Positions 21,468 through 29,864 are shown, numbered from the stretch's first letter. The stretch: DNA of 64,000 nt from Marivivens sp. LCG002 (GCF_030264275.1 NZ_CP127165.1:980001-1044000), one strand, 5' to 3'. The notes: generated from the letters alone by a model not told the origin. Translations and numbers: made by a program.

Positions 21468-22499
21468 TTAGAACTCCAGTTTCGGGTTGTCTTGCGGGGC
21501 GTAGAATGCGGCGACCTCTTCGTCGCTCACATCGCGCCAGCTTTTATGTTTCCACTGAGGATTGCGGTCTTTGTCGATGATCTGGGCGCGCACGCCCTCG
21601 ACGATGTCTGCGGTTGTGACCGAGCGGGTGGTAAAGCGATGCTCCATCTCAAGCGCAAAGCGAATGTTCGGCTCGGTCCGCACGCGGCGGATCAGCTCGA
21701 AGGTGCAGCGCATGGAGAGCGGTGAATTCTTGGCAAAGGCGGCGCGGGCGCGGGCAAGGGCGTCCGAGGTCGATGCCTCGACAGTCTCGGCCACTTCGGT
21801 GAAGGTATCGCCGCTGAAAGCCGCGTCGACTTCGCCTTGGAGCGCAGCGAGGGGAGCGGGCGGATGGGCGCTCGCCATGGCGGGAACGAGTGAGGCTTCA
21901 CCCGTGGCGCAAAGCACATCGATCAACTCGGGCCATTTCTCGCGCGGGACGAAGTAGTCGGCAAAGCCGCAATAGATTGCGTCGCCCGCAGCCATACGTT
22001 CCCCCGTGATCCCGAGGTATTCCCCCAAAAATCCCGGCGCTTCGGCCAAAAGAAAGCTCCCGCCCACGTCAGGCACAAGCCCGATCCCGCATTCGGGCAT
22101 GGCGATCTGGGTTTTCTCTTCGACCACGCGGTGCGAGCCGTGACAGCCGATCCCGACACCGCCGCCCATCACAAAGCCCTGCATCAGGCTGATGATCGGC
22201 TTGGGGTATTCCGCCAGCTTGGCGTTCATGCGGTATTCTTCGCTCCAGAACTCGGCCGTCTCGTTCGCGCGTCCCTCTTTGGCAGAGCGGTAAACCGCAC
22301 CAATATCGCCGCCTGCACAGAAAGCACGGTCGCCGTCCGCATCCATCACAATGAGAGCGACATCGGGGTCATCGCGCCATGCATCGAGCGCGGTTTCGAT
22401 CTCTCGGCACATTTCGTGGCTGAGGGCGTTGAGCGCTTCGGCACGGGTAAGGGTGATGCGACCTGCACGGCCTTCTTTGCGGATGTGTATCTCGGTCAT
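21468..22499 (-). CDS. 3-hydroxyisobutyryl-CoA hydrolase (enoyl-CoA hydratase/isomerase family)
   Basis: A 343-residue crotonase-fold protein. Its length and the motif PECGIGLVPDVGGSF, together with the oxyanion loop CAGGDIGAVY, match 3-hydroxyisobutyryl-CoA hydrolases rather than the shorter (about 260) enoyl-CoA hydratases. It would release free 3-hydroxyisobutyrate for MmsB, its immediate downstream neighbour. The start codon overlaps the stop of the acyl-CoA dehydrogenase gene (ATGA). No separate short enoyl-CoA hydratase for methacrylyl-CoA is seen nearby, so that step must be encoded elsewhere. Confidence 0.9.
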   Translation of the reverse strand: MTEIHIRKEGRAGRITLTRAEALNALSHEMCREIETALDAWRDDPDVALIVMDADGDRAFCAGGDIGAVYRSAKEGRANETAEFWSEEYRMNAKLAEYPKPIISLMQGFVMGGGVGIGCHGSHRVVEEKTQIAMPECGIGLVPDVGGSFLLAEAPGFLGEYLGITGERMAAGDAIYCGFADYFVPREKWPELIDVLCATGEASLVPAMASAHPPAPLAALQGEVDAAFSGDTFTEVAETVEASTSDALARARAAFAKNSPLSMRCTFELIRRVRTEPNIRFALEMEHRFTTRSVTTADIVEGVRAQIIDKDRNPQWKHKSWRDVSDEEVAAFYAPQDNPKLEF

Positions 22500-23635
22500 T
22501 CTGCCACCATCTGACGCGCTACGATGTGGCGCATGATTTCATTTGTGCCTTCAAGGATCTGATGCACGCGCAAATCGCGGACGATCTTTTCGATGCCGTA
22601 ATCCTCGAGATAGCCATAGCCCCCATGCATCTGGAGACAGCCATCCGCCACACGGCTTGACGCTTCGGTCGCAAAGGCCTTGGCCATGGCACAGAACTTG
22701 GTGGCGTCAGGCGCGCCTTGGTCGAGCTTCCACGCCGCTTGACGCAAGAAGGTGCGCGCGGCCTGAAGTTCGATCTCCATATCGGCAAGCTTGAATTGCA
22801 GCGCTTGGAACTCGGTCAGGGCGCTCCCGAAGGCGCGGCGTTCCTTCATATAGGCGAGCGTCTTGTCCAAGGCGGATTGCGCGGCACCGATGGAACAGGC
22901 GGTGATGTTGATCCGTCCCCCATCCAAGCCCGCCATCGCATAGCGAAAGCCCTTGCCTTCCTCGCCGAGGAGATTGCCGAGCGGAGCTTTGGCGGCGTCG
23001 AGCTGCACTTGTCGGGTCGGTTGGGCCTTCCAGCCCATCTTTTTCTCCAGCCCGCCGAAACTCAGCCCCTCGGCACCGTTCTCGACGATCACGGCAGAGA
23101 TCCCCTTGGGACCTGCTTCGCCTGTGCGACACATGACGATATAGGCGTCAGAGTATCCGCCGCCCGAGATAAAGGTCTTGGTGCCTGTGAGCGAATACCC
23201 GTCGGCACCCCGCTCGGCGCGGGTCTTGAGTGCGGCGGCATCCGATCCGCAGGACGGCTCGGTCAGGCAATAGGACACGACGGTTTCCATGCCTGCCACT
23301 TTGGGCAGGAACCGCGCCTTGAGATCGTCCGAGCCGTAAAGCTCGATCATCTTTGCGCCCATGTTGTGAATGCTCAGGAAGGCCGCCACCGAAGGACAGG
23401 CCATGGCCAGCCCCTCGAACACGAGCGCCGCATCAAGCCGCGACAGCCCCGTGCCGCCATGGTCTTCGCCGACATAAAGCGCGCCAAAGCCCAGCTCTGC
23501 CGCTTTGGTCCATAGGTCACGCGGAATGGTGCCCATCGTTTCCCATTCGGCGGCATAGGGGGCGATATTGTCCTGTCCGAAGTCATAGGCCAGATCAAAG
23601 ATCGCCTGTTGCTCTTCGCTCAGATCGAAATCCAT
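22496..23635 (-). CDS. Acyl-CoA dehydrogenase, probably isobutyryl-CoA dehydrogenase
   Basis: A 379-residue flavoenzyme of the acyl-CoA dehydrogenase family. Signatures are the FAD-binding YCLTEPSCGSDAA and TKTFISGGG segments and the C-terminal QMHGGYGYL. The catalytic Glu is probably the one in EGTNEIMRHI (about residue 367). Placement with the 3-hydroxyisobutyryl-CoA hydrolase, mmsB and mmsA makes isobutyryl-CoA the likely substrate, giving methacrylyl-CoA. The ATG at 23635 has a strong GGGAGGAGAG just upstream; the longer open frame is not coding. Confidence 0.92.
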   Translation of the reverse strand: MDFDLSEEQQAIFDLAYDFGQDNIAPYAAEWETMGTIPRDLWTKAAELGFGALYVGEDHGGTGLSRLDAALVFEGLAMACPSVAAFLSIHNMGAKMIELYGSDDLKARFLPKVAGMETVVSYCLTEPSCGSDAAALKTRAERGADGYSLTGTKTFISGGGYSDAYIVMCRTGEAGPKGISAVIVENGAEGLSFGGLEKKMGWKAQPTRQVQLDAAKAPLGNLLGEEGKGFRYAMAGLDGGRINITACSIGAAQSALDKTLAYMKERRAFGSALTEFQALQFKLADMEIELQAARTFLRQAAWKLDQGAPDATKFCAMAKAFATEASSRVADGCLQMHGGYGYLEDYGIEKIVRDLRVHQILEGTNEIMRHIVARQMVAE

Positions 23636-23697
23636 GGCTCTCCTCCCAAAAATCCACGGGTTGCAGGTAAGGTCACAGGCATAGCCTGAAATAGCAA

Positions 23698-23715
23698 GGG
23701 CAGCCGAAGCTGCCC
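23698..23715 (-). terminator. Terminator after mmsA
   Basis: A 7-bp stem GGGCAGC/GCTGCCC with a 4-nt loop. Read on the minus strand it has a stable TTCG tetraloop followed by TTGCTATTT. It separates mmsA from the acyl-CoA dehydrogenase operon, perhaps only partly. Confidence 0.72.
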
Positions 23716-23748
23716 CGCATAAGTCAAATTGCCTCAGGGAACAGCAGC

Positions 23749-25248
23749 TTAGTCCATCGGCTTGAAGTTCAGCGCAGCGCCATCCTTGATGCCCGAGAAC
23801 CAACGTGCGGTGACGGTCTTGGTCTTGGTGTAGAAGCGGAACGCATCGGGGCCGTATTGGTTGAGATCGCCGAAGGCCGACTTTTTCCAACCGCCGAAGG
23901 TGTAATAGGACAGCGGAACAGGGATCGGGAAGTTGATACCGACCATGCCGACGTTCACACGGCTGGCAAAGTCGCGCGCGGTATCGCCATCGGCGGTGAA
24001 AATCGCGGTGCCGTTGCCGTATTCGTTGTCGATCACAAGGTTGAGCGCGTCTTCATAGGTTTCGGCGCGAACAGTCGACAGAACGGGGCCGAAGATCTCT
24101 TGCTTATAGATCTCCATATCGGGGGTCACGTTGTCGAAAAGGGTCGGGCCGACGAAGAAGCCGTTCTCATATCCCTGAAGCTTGAAGTTACGACCGTCGG
24201 TGACAAGGGTTGCGCCTTGCTCAACGCCCTTGTCGATAAGACCAAGAACGCGGTCCATTGCCTGCTTGGTGATCAGCGGACCGTAGTCCACGTCGTCGCC
24301 AGCGGTGTAAGGCCCGACTTTGAGCTTTTCGATGCGGGGCACGAGAGCCGCAATGAGGCGATCGGCGGTTTCCTGACCGACGGGAACGGCGACCGAGATC
24401 GCCATGCAGCGTTCGCCAGCCGCGCCATAGCCCGCGCCGATAAGCGCATCCGCGGCCTTTTCCATGTCCGCGTCAGGCATGATCAACATGTGGTTCTTGG
24501 CGCCGCCGAAGCACTGTGCGCGCTTGCCGTTGGTGGCGGCGCGGCCATAGATGTATTGGGCGATCGGGGTCGAGCCGACAAAGCCAACGGCCTGAATGGT
24601 TTCATTGTCGAGGATCGCATCCACGGCTTCTTTGTCGCCGTGAACAACTTGAAGAACGCCTTTGGGAAGACCGGCTTCCATGAAGAGCTCGGCCAGCATG
24701 AGCGAGGTCGAGGGCGTGCGCTCGGAGGGCTTGAGGATCATGGCGTTACCTGCGGCAATCGCGGGGGCCATTTTCCAAAGCGGGATCATCGCAGGGAAGT
24801 TGAAGGGCGTGATGCCCGCAACAACGCCGAGCGGCTGGCGCATGGAATAAAGGTCGATGCCCGGACCCGCACTGTCGGTGTATTCGCCCTTGAGGAGGCT
24901 CGGAAGGCCCATGCAGACCTCGACGACTTCAAGGCCACGCTGAACGTCGCCGCGGGCGTCAGGCAGCGTCTTGCCGTGTTCACGGCTGACCGCTTCGGCA
25001 AGTTTGTCCATGTTCTCGTTGATCAGCTGGCCGAACTTCATGAACACACGGGCGCGGCGCTGCGGGTTGGTGGCAGCCCATGCGCGCTGTGCAACGGCGG
25101 CCTTTTCAACGGCGGCGTTGACTTCTTCGACCGAAGCGAGCGGCACTTTGCCCTGAACTTCGCCCGTTGCGGGGTTGAACACATCGGTAAAACGGCCCGA
25201 AGTGCCTTTGACATATTCGCCGTTAATCAGATGGCTGATTTCCTGCAT
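23749..25248 (-). CDS. mmsA: Methylmalonate-semialdehyde dehydrogenase (CoA-acylating)
   Basis: A 499-residue aldehyde dehydrogenase superfamily enzyme converting methylmalonate semialdehyde to propionyl-CoA. The catalytic Cys is in GERCMAIS and the N-terminal HLINGEYV motif is typical for MmsA; residues QCFGGAKNHM form the active-site loop. The start at ATG 25248 carries an AGGAGAG site; sequence upstream of it belongs to the promoter region shared with the divergent LysR gene. It is the first gene of the valine-catabolism group, followed by a terminator before the remaining genes. Confidence 0.95.
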   Translation of the reverse strand: MQEISHLINGEYVKGTSGRFTDVFNPATGEVQGKVPLASVEEVNAAVEKAAVAQRAWAATNPQRRARVFMKFGQLINENMDKLAEAVSREHGKTLPDARGDVQRGLEVVEVCMGLPSLLKGEYTDSAGPGIDLYSMRQPLGVVAGITPFNFPAMIPLWKMAPAIAAGNAMILKPSERTPSTSLMLAELFMEAGLPKGVLQVVHGDKEAVDAILDNETIQAVGFVGSTPIAQYIYGRAATNGKRAQCFGGAKNHMLIMPDADMEKAADALIGAGYGAAGERCMAISVAVPVGQETADRLIAALVPRIEKLKVGPYTAGDDVDYGPLITKQAMDRVLGLIDKGVEQGATLVTDGRNFKLQGYENGFFVGPTLFDNVTPDMEIYKQEIFGPVLSTVRAETYEDALNLVIDNEYGNGTAIFTADGDTARDFASRVNVGMVGINFPIPVPLSYYTFGGWKKSAFGDLNQYGPDAFRFYTKTKTVTARWFSGIKDGAALNFKPMD

Positions 25249-25333
25249 CGAACTCTCCTGGAGTGAAGTTTGGATTGAGATCACCTTAGCCTTGCATTTT
25301 TTGATGAAAAAGAGGCAGTATTTCAAAATCAGT

Positions 25334-25347
25334 TTGCGTTTTTGCAA
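25334..25347. promoter_or_regulatory. Candidate LysR-type binding site (T-N11-A) in the mmsA/lysR divergent region
   Basis: TTGC and GCAA flank GTTTTT, giving an inverted repeat with the T-N11-A spacing typical of LysR regulators. It lies 10 bp before the LysR start and 86 bp before the mmsA start. A weaker TTGCATTTTTTGATG at 25292-25306 may be a second, imperfect site. Confidence 0.4.
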
Positions 25348-25357
25348 GGGTAGGGTG

Positions 25358-26239
25358 ATGTCCAACTGGGATGATATGCGTGTCTTTTTGGCGGTTGCCC
25401 GCGCCGAGAGCCTGTCCAAAGCCGCGCCGATGGCAGGACTTGACCCTGCAACGCTGAGCCGCAGGATCGCACGGCTCGAAGAACGCTTCGGCGGGGCGCT
25501 GTTCGTCAAATCGCCACAGGGTTATGCGCTCACCGATCTGGGGCAGGGGGTGCGCGAACACGCACTGGCGGCCGAGGATGCCTTGGCCCAAGCCTTTGAT
25601 CAGGGACAGCGCAACGAGCGCGGTCTTTCGGGCCAGATTAGGATCGGGGCGCCCGATGGCTGTGCAAACTTTGTGCTGCCGCAGGTTTGCGCAAGGATTC
25701 AGGAAGAAAACCCGAACCTGGAACTCCAGATCCTCGCCTTGCCGCGTGTGGTCAACCTCTCGAAACGCGAGGCGGATTTAGCGATAACGGTGAGTCCGCC
25801 CGATGCGGGGCGGCTCACGGTGCAAAAGATCACGGATTACAAACTGCATCTGGCGATGCGGCAGGATTTGCCGCGCCCCGCAAACCTTGAGGATATCAGG
25901 AACCTTCCTGTGGTCGGCTATATCGCTGATATGATTTTCGACAAGGAACTCGATTATCTCGGCAGCCTTGCCGCTCAGGGGGTGCAGCGCGCCAGCAATT
26001 CGGTTGCGGTGCAGCTCCAGATGCTCAGGCAAGGCGGGGTCGGGATCGTGCACGATTTTGCGCTTCCCTATGCGCCCGAGCTTGGCAAAGTGCTGGTCGA
26101 TGCGGTCTCGCTCAGGCGCAGTTTCTATCTTGTGCGCCACGCTTCGGACAGGCGCTCGGAGCGTCTCAACCGATTTGCCGCGGCACTTGTCGCAGGACTG
26201 AAATCCGAGGTGCAACGGCTCGAACTACAGGTCACTTGA
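25358..26239 (+). CDS. LysR-family transcriptional regulator, probable regulator of mmsA
   Basis: A 293-residue LTTR. The N-terminal winged helix-turn-helix (residues 1-60) reads MRVFLAVARAESLSKAA, then DPATLSRRIARLEERFG; an effector-binding domain follows from about residue 90. Start ATG 25358 has AAGGGTAGGG upstream. It is transcribed away from mmsA with 109 bp between the start codons, the classic arrangement for an LTTR controlling its divergent neighbour. The effector is probably a valine-pathway intermediate, but that is inference from position. Confidence 0.88.
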   Translation: MSNWDDMRVFLAVARAESLSKAAPMAGLDPATLSRRIARLEERFGGALFVKSPQGYALTDLGQGVREHALAAEDALAQAFDQGQRNERGLSGQIRIGAPDGCANFVLPQVCARIQEENPNLELQILALPRVVNLSKREADLAITVSPPDAGRLTVQKITDYKLHLAMRQDLPRPANLEDIRNLPVVGYIADMIFDKELDYLGSLAAQGVQRASNSVAVQLQMLRQGGVGIVHDFALPYAPELGKVLVDAVSLRRSFYLVRHASDRRSERLNRFAAALVAGLKSEVQRLELQVT

Positions 26240-26296
26240 CAGATCAGGGCAGTTGGGAGGACGCTGGAGGTATGAAGCAACACTAGGGAGGCGTCG

Positions 26297-26731
26297 ATGT
26301 TAGTAAAGCAAATACTTGTTTCCAAAGGGAATAACGACCTCTATTGGCTTCGGCCAGAGGCCAGTGTTGCAGATGCCGCGCGGATGATGTCGGCCAATCG
26401 CATCGGCACCTGTCTTGTGTCGTGCGAAGGCGATGATCTTGAAGGCATCCTTTCCGAGCGCGACATCGTGCGCGAAATCGGCAAGAACGGCGTGTCGGTG
26501 CTGGATCAGGACATCGCTTCGATCATGACACGCAAAATCGTCACCTGCACCGTTGCCGAAACATCGGATCGCGTGCTTGCCACCATGACCGAGGGACGGT
26601 TCCGCCATATGCCCGTGATGGAGGGCGAGCGCGTGATTGGACTTATCTCGATCGGGGACGTGGTGAAAGCGCGGCTTCAGGAACTCTCCATGGAAAAAGA
26701 TGCGCTCGAAGGAATGATCATGGGGCACTGA
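26297..26731 (+). CDS. Tandem CBS-domain protein
   Basis: A 144-residue protein made of two CBS motifs (about residues 8-60 and 73-128): VADAARMMSANRIGTCLV with GILSERDIVR, and DRVLATMTEGRFRHMPV with GLISIGDVV. Such stand-alone pairs bind adenosine nucleotides and act as energy or redox sensors; the partner is unknown. GGGAGG lies seven bases before the ATG. It follows the LysR gene by 57 bp on the same strand and precedes coaD. Confidence 0.88.
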   Translation: MLVKQILVSKGNNDLYWLRPEASVADAARMMSANRIGTCLVSCEGDDLEGILSERDIVREIGKNGVSVLDQDIASIMTRKIVTCTVAETSDRVLATMTEGRFRHMPVMEGERVIGLISIGDVVKARLQELSMEKDALEGMIMGH

Positions 26732-26816
26732 GGGGGAATTGAGACGAAACGTCCCCTTGCAATTTGCAGCGCAATAATGTTGCGTGCGCCCGAAAGAACA
26801 CACTGACGAGGGCCCT

Positions 26817-27308
26817 ATGCGTATTGGCTTGTATCCCGGCACGTTTGATCCGGTAACTCACGGACATATCGACATTATTCGTCGTGCGTGCCGCTTGGTG
26901 GATCGGCTTGTGATCGGGGTTGCGATCAACCGTGACAAAGGGCCCTTGTTCTCTCTCGACGAGCGGGTCGAAATGATCCAGTCCGAAATCCTCCCTATCG
27001 GCGCGGCGGCAGGCTGTGAAATCATCGTGCACCCGTTCGAGAACCTGCTCATCGATTGTGCCCGTGACGTGAATGCGACCGTGATCGTTCGGGGGCTCAG
27101 GGCTGTGGCGGATTTCGAATATGAATTCCAGATGGTCGGCATGAACCGCGCTCTTGATGCGCGGATTGAAACGGTCTTTTTGATGGCCGATGCGAAGAAC
27201 CAGGCGATTGCGTCCAAGCTCGTTAAGGAAATCTGTCGTTTGGGGGGGGATGTGACGAAGTTCGTGCCGCCTTTGGTCAAGGACCGTCTGGACGAAAAGC
27301 TGCGCTAA
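26817..27308 (+). CDS. coaD: Pantetheine-phosphate adenylyltransferase
   Basis: Transfers AMP from ATP to 4'-phosphopantetheine, the penultimate step of CoA synthesis; 163 residues. The nucleotidyltransferase motif GTFDPVTHGH is at the N-terminus, and VIVRGLRAVADFEYEFQM is the second family motif. The usual SSS before LVKEI in the C-terminal loop reads IASK here. Start ATG 26817 has GAGGG seven bases upstream; the longer reading from 26784 is not family-like. Confidence 0.96.
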   Translation: MRIGLYPGTFDPVTHGHIDIIRRACRLVDRLVIGVAINRDKGPLFSLDERVEMIQSEILPIGAAAGCEIIVHPFENLLIDCARDVNATVIVRGLRAVADFEYEFQMVGMNRALDARIETVFLMADAKNQAIASKLVKEICRLGGDVTKFVPPLVKDRLDEKLR

Positions 27309-27312
27309 AAAA

Positions 27313-27375
27313 GGGGGGCGCTGCCCCCGTCCGCCTTTGGCGGACTCCCCCGGGATATTTTCGGCACAAAGGCAA
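27313..27375 (+). repeat. Short palindromic intergenic repeat, copy 1
   Basis: A 63-bp element with a GGGGGCGCTGCCCCC hairpin, a second hairpin around CCGCCTTTGGCGG and a conserved tail CCCCGGGATATTT followed by GGCACAAAGGCAA. A close copy lies at 30912-30974. Both sit directly after a gene's stop codon and before a terminator. Confidence 0.8.
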
Positions 27376-27389
27376 CCAGGCCCGATAAA

Positions 27390-27413
27390 AAAGCCGCCCC
27401 GAAGGGCGGCTTT
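27390..27413. terminator. Bidirectional terminator between coaD and gap
   Basis: A 10-bp stem AAAGCCGCCC/GGGCGGCTTT with a CGAA loop, placed between convergent coaD and gap. Confidence 0.85.
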
Positions 27414-27420
27414 GATCGTT

Positions 27421-28422
27421 TTAGAGGAACTTGCCCATCGCGACGGCCGTGTCGGCCATGCGGTTTGAGAAGCCCCATTCGTTGTCGTACCACGACAGGA
27501 TACGCACCATCGTTCCGTCCATGACCTTGGTCTGGTCGAGAGCGAAGGTCGAGGAATGCGGGTCGTGGTTGAAGTCGATCGATACATTGGGCTTGTCGGT
27601 GTAGCCCAGAATGCCCTTGAGCGGTCCGTTGGCGGCGGCAACGATGGCTTCGTTGATTTCCGCGATCGTGGTGGGACGCGAAGCTTCGAAGGTCAGATCG
27701 ACAACCGAGACGTTCGGGGTCGGCACGCGAATGGCAACGCCGTCGAGCTTGCCGTTGAGCGCCGGAAGGACGAGGCCCACAGCCGCAGCAGCGCCGGTCG
27801 AGGTCGGGATCATCGAAAGCGCAGCAGCGCGCGCGCGGTAGAGATCCTTGTGCATCGTGTCGAGCGTCGGCTGGTCGCCCGTGTAGGAGTGGATGGTGGT
27901 CATGAAGCCTTTGGTGATGCCGACAGTGTCGTTGAGCACCTTGGCAACGGGCGAGAGGCAGTTGGTGGTGCAGGAGGCGTTGGACACGACGATATCATCG
28001 GCGGTCAGAACGTCATGGTTGACACCGTAAACGATGGTCTTGTCGGCGCCTTTGGAGGGGGCCGAGACGAGCACGCGCGATGCGCCGTTTTCGAGGTGGA
28101 TCGCAGCTTTGTCGCGGTCGGTGAAAATGCCCGTGCATTCGAGCACGATGTCGATGTGGCCCCAAGGCAGTTCGGCGGGGTTACGGATCGCGGTCACTTC
28201 GATCGGGCCGCGGCCTGCGTCGATGGTGGTTTCGGTCGTGGTGACCTCGTGCGGGAAGCGGCCATGGACCGAGTCGAAGCGCAGCAGGTGCGCGTTGGTC
28301 TCGACAGGACCGAGATCGTTGATGGCGACGACTTCGATGTCGGTGCGGCCCGACTCGATGATGCCGCGCAGAACGTTGCGGCCGATGCGGCCGAAGCCAT
28401 TGATTGCAACCTTGATTGCCAT
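27421..28422 (-). CDS. gap: Glyceraldehyde-3-phosphate dehydrogenase, NAD-type
   Basis: A 333-residue GAPDH. Catalytic Cys151 lies in NASCTTNC and His178 in [10 protein letters not shown]. The Rossmann motif is NGFGRIGR, and the acidic residue that binds the adenosine ribose of NAD is kept as Asp36 (AINDLG), so NAD+ is the likely cofactor and glycolysis the likely role. Start ATG 28422 has GGAGGT eight bases upstream. A palindrome related to those before the second gap gene sits about 50 bp upstream of the start, and a 47-codon ORF lies between the two paralogues. Confidence 0.96.
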   Translation of the reverse strand: MAIKVAINGFGRIGRNVLRGIIESGRTDIEVVAINDLGPVETNAHLLRFDSVHGRFPHEVTTTETTIDAGRGPIEVTAIRNPAELPWGHIDIVLECTGIFTDRDKAAIHLENGASRVLVSAPSKGADKTIVYGVNHDVLTADDIVVSNASCTTNCLSPVAKVLNDTVGITKGFMTTIHSYTGDQPTLDTMHKDLYRARAAALSMIPTSTGAAAAVGLVLPALNGKLDGVAIRVPTPNVSVVDLTFEASRPTTIAEINEAIVAAANGPLKGILGYTDKPNVSIDFNHDPHSSTFALDQTKVMDGTMVRILSWYDNEWGFSNRMADTAVAMGKFL

Positions 28423-28470
28423 TGGGATGACCTCCGATTGGAACATCTTGGATGGCCGCCCACCGGCCAC

Positions 28471-28484
28471 CGTTGGCGCTAACA
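28471..28484 (-). promoter_or_regulatory. Candidate LacI-type operator upstream of gap
   Basis: On the minus strand this reads TGTTAGCGCCAACG, 12 of 14 bases matching the symmetric form TGTTAGCGCTAACA. Related sites occur upstream of the second gap gene. The pattern resembles, from memory, the CceR/PckR operator that controls central carbon genes in alphaproteobacteria. Confidence 0.5.
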
Positions 28485-28534
28485 TCGCGATTCACGACAA
28501 AAGGTCAACCGCTGAGTGCAATAATCAGCGGCAA

Positions 28535-28678
28535 TCAGCGCCAGAAGCTCACATATTCGATGAGGTCTGAAATCTTTTTGAGCAGGAAAAGGCCCAACCC
28601 GAGGTCGAGCACCTGATCTGTGACCACGAAAGCCACCAAGAGTGCAAAGATCAGGAAGGAGGGTAGGAGCGGTTTCAT
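28535..28678 (-). CDS. Small hydrophobic protein, 47 residues, between the two gap genes
   Basis: An intact 48-codon frame from ATG 28678 to TGA 28535, with AGGG upstream of the start. The product begins MKPLLPSFLIFALLVAFVV, a convincing membrane helix, then continues with a second amphipathic/hydrophobic stretch (VLDLGLGLFLL, then KKISDLIEYVSFWR). I recognise no family. It lies 45 bp after the stop of the second gap gene and 112 bp before the start of the first gap gene, all on the same strand, so co-transcription with the upstream gap is plausible. The good start site, membrane pattern and frame filling the gap support it as real; it could still be chance. Confidence 0.6.
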   Translation of the reverse strand: MKPLLPSFLIFALLVAFVVTDQVLDLGLGLFLLKKISDLIEYVSFWR

Positions 28679-28723
28679 GGTCGCGACCCTAGCCGCGACC
28701 AGACAAAAATCAACCGCTTTCGA

Positions 28724-29722
28724 TCAGATCAGGCGGCCCATGGCAGCGGCGACATCGGCCATGCGGGCAGAGAAGCCCCATTCGTTGTCATACCATGCCA
28801 GCACGCGGACGGTGCGACCGACGACCTTGGTTTGGTCGGGAGCGAAGATCGACGATTGGGTGGTATGGTTGAAGTCGATCGAAACCTTGGGCTCGGGGTC
28901 ATAGGCCATTACCATGCCCATGTAGCCTTGGGCGGCTTCGCGTACGATCTCGTTCACATCGTGCACAGTCACGTCCTTTGCCGCCTGGAACGTCAGATCC
29001 ACGGCCGAGACGTTCGGGGTGGGCACGCGCATTGCGGTGCCGTCAAGCTTCCCTGCAAGTTCGGGCAGCACTTCGCCGAGGGCCTTGGCCGCACCGGTCG
29101 AGGTCGGGATCATCGCCATGGCAGCGGCGCGGGCGCGGTAGAGATCACTGTGGCGGCGGTCGAGCGTGGGCTGGTCGCCGGTGTAGGAGTGGATCGTCGT
29201 CATGATGCCGCTCTCGATCCCGATGGCATCGTTGAGAACTTTGGCGAGCGGGGCAAGGCAGTTGGTGGTGCAGGAGCCGTTCGAAACCATCTTGTCGTCG
29301 GCCAGAAGCTGACGGTGGTTCACGCCGTAGACCACGGTGCGCTGGACATTCTTGGCGGGGGCCGAGATCAGCACCTTTTTCGCACCGCGCTTGAGGTGGA
29401 TGTCCGACTTCAGACCGTCGTTGAACTTGCCGGTGCATTCGAGAACCACGTCACAGCCCGACCAATCGAGCTCTTCGGGGTTATAGGTGGACATCACATC
29501 GATTGGGCCACGACCGAGGTCCATCGTGTTGCCCTGGATCTTGATCGGGCTGCCGAAACGGCCGTGGACGCTGTCGTATTTGAGAAGGTGGGCATTCGTC
29601 TCGATCGGGCCTGTGGCGTTGATCTTGACGACCTGAATGTCGTTGCGTGCCGCTTCGGTGATATGCGCCAGCGTGCAGCGGCCGATACGTCCAAACCCGT
29701 TGATCCCTACCGTTACAGTCAT
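28724..29722 (-). CDS. Glyceraldehyde-3-phosphate dehydrogenase paralogue, predicted NADP-accepting (GapB-like)
   Basis: A 332-residue GAPDH with the catalytic Cys151 (NGSCTTNC, Gly replacing the usual Ala) and His178. Two cofactor-site changes stand out against the first paralogue. The Asp that selects NAD is Ala36 (KINATG), as in NADP-using Bacillus GapB, and the dinucleotide-facing pair at 189-190 is Arg-Arg (TLDRRHSD) where the paralogue has Thr-Met. Loss of the acid plus gain of basic residues favours NADP(H) and a gluconeogenic or Calvin-type role; this is inference. Start ATG 29722 has AAGGGA upstream; several palindromic operators precede it. Confidence 0.93.
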   Translation of the reverse strand: MTVTVGINGFGRIGRCTLAHITEAARNDIQVVKINATGPIETNAHLLKYDSVHGRFGSPIKIQGNTMDLGRGPIDVMSTYNPEELDWSGCDVVLECTGKFNDGLKSDIHLKRGAKKVLISAPAKNVQRTVVYGVNHRQLLADDKMVSNGSCTTNCLAPLAKVLNDAIGIESGIMTTIHSYTGDQPTLDRRHSDLYRARAAAMAMIPTSTGAAKALGEVLPELAGKLDGTAMRVPTPNVSAVDLTFQAAKDVTVHDVNEIVREAAQGYMGMVMAYDPEPKVSIDFNHTTQSSIFAPDQTKVVGRTVRVLAWYDNEWGFSARMADVAAAMGRLI

Positions 29723-29809
29723 CTCGTGATCCCTTGTGAGCGTCCAGATTGATCTGCCCGTAGCGGGTCAATCATTGTGAGGGAAGAAAAAAATGAATTA
29801 GCGTCAAAG

Positions 29810-29823
29810 TGTTAGCGGTAACT
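29810..29823. promoter_or_regulatory. Candidate operator A in the second gap/DUF808 divergent region
   Basis: TGTTAGCGGTAACT matches the symmetric TGTTAGCGCTAACA at 12 of 14 positions. It is 88 bp upstream of the second gap start and 107 bp upstream of the DUF808 start. Confidence 0.5.
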
Positions 29824-29839
29824 TCGTGCGAGGGTCACA

Positions 29840-29864
29840 GGTTGGCGCTAACGGTTGCGCCAAC
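29840..29864. promoter_or_regulatory. Candidate operator B with nested inverted repeat
   Basis: GGTTGGCGCTAACG (29840-29853) is an 11-of-14 match to the same palindrome. It also forms a perfect 8-bp inverted repeat, GTTGGCGC (29841-29848) with GCGCCAAC (29857-29864). Two related sites about 30 bp apart would suit a dimer-of-dimers LacI-type repressor. Confidence 0.48.
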
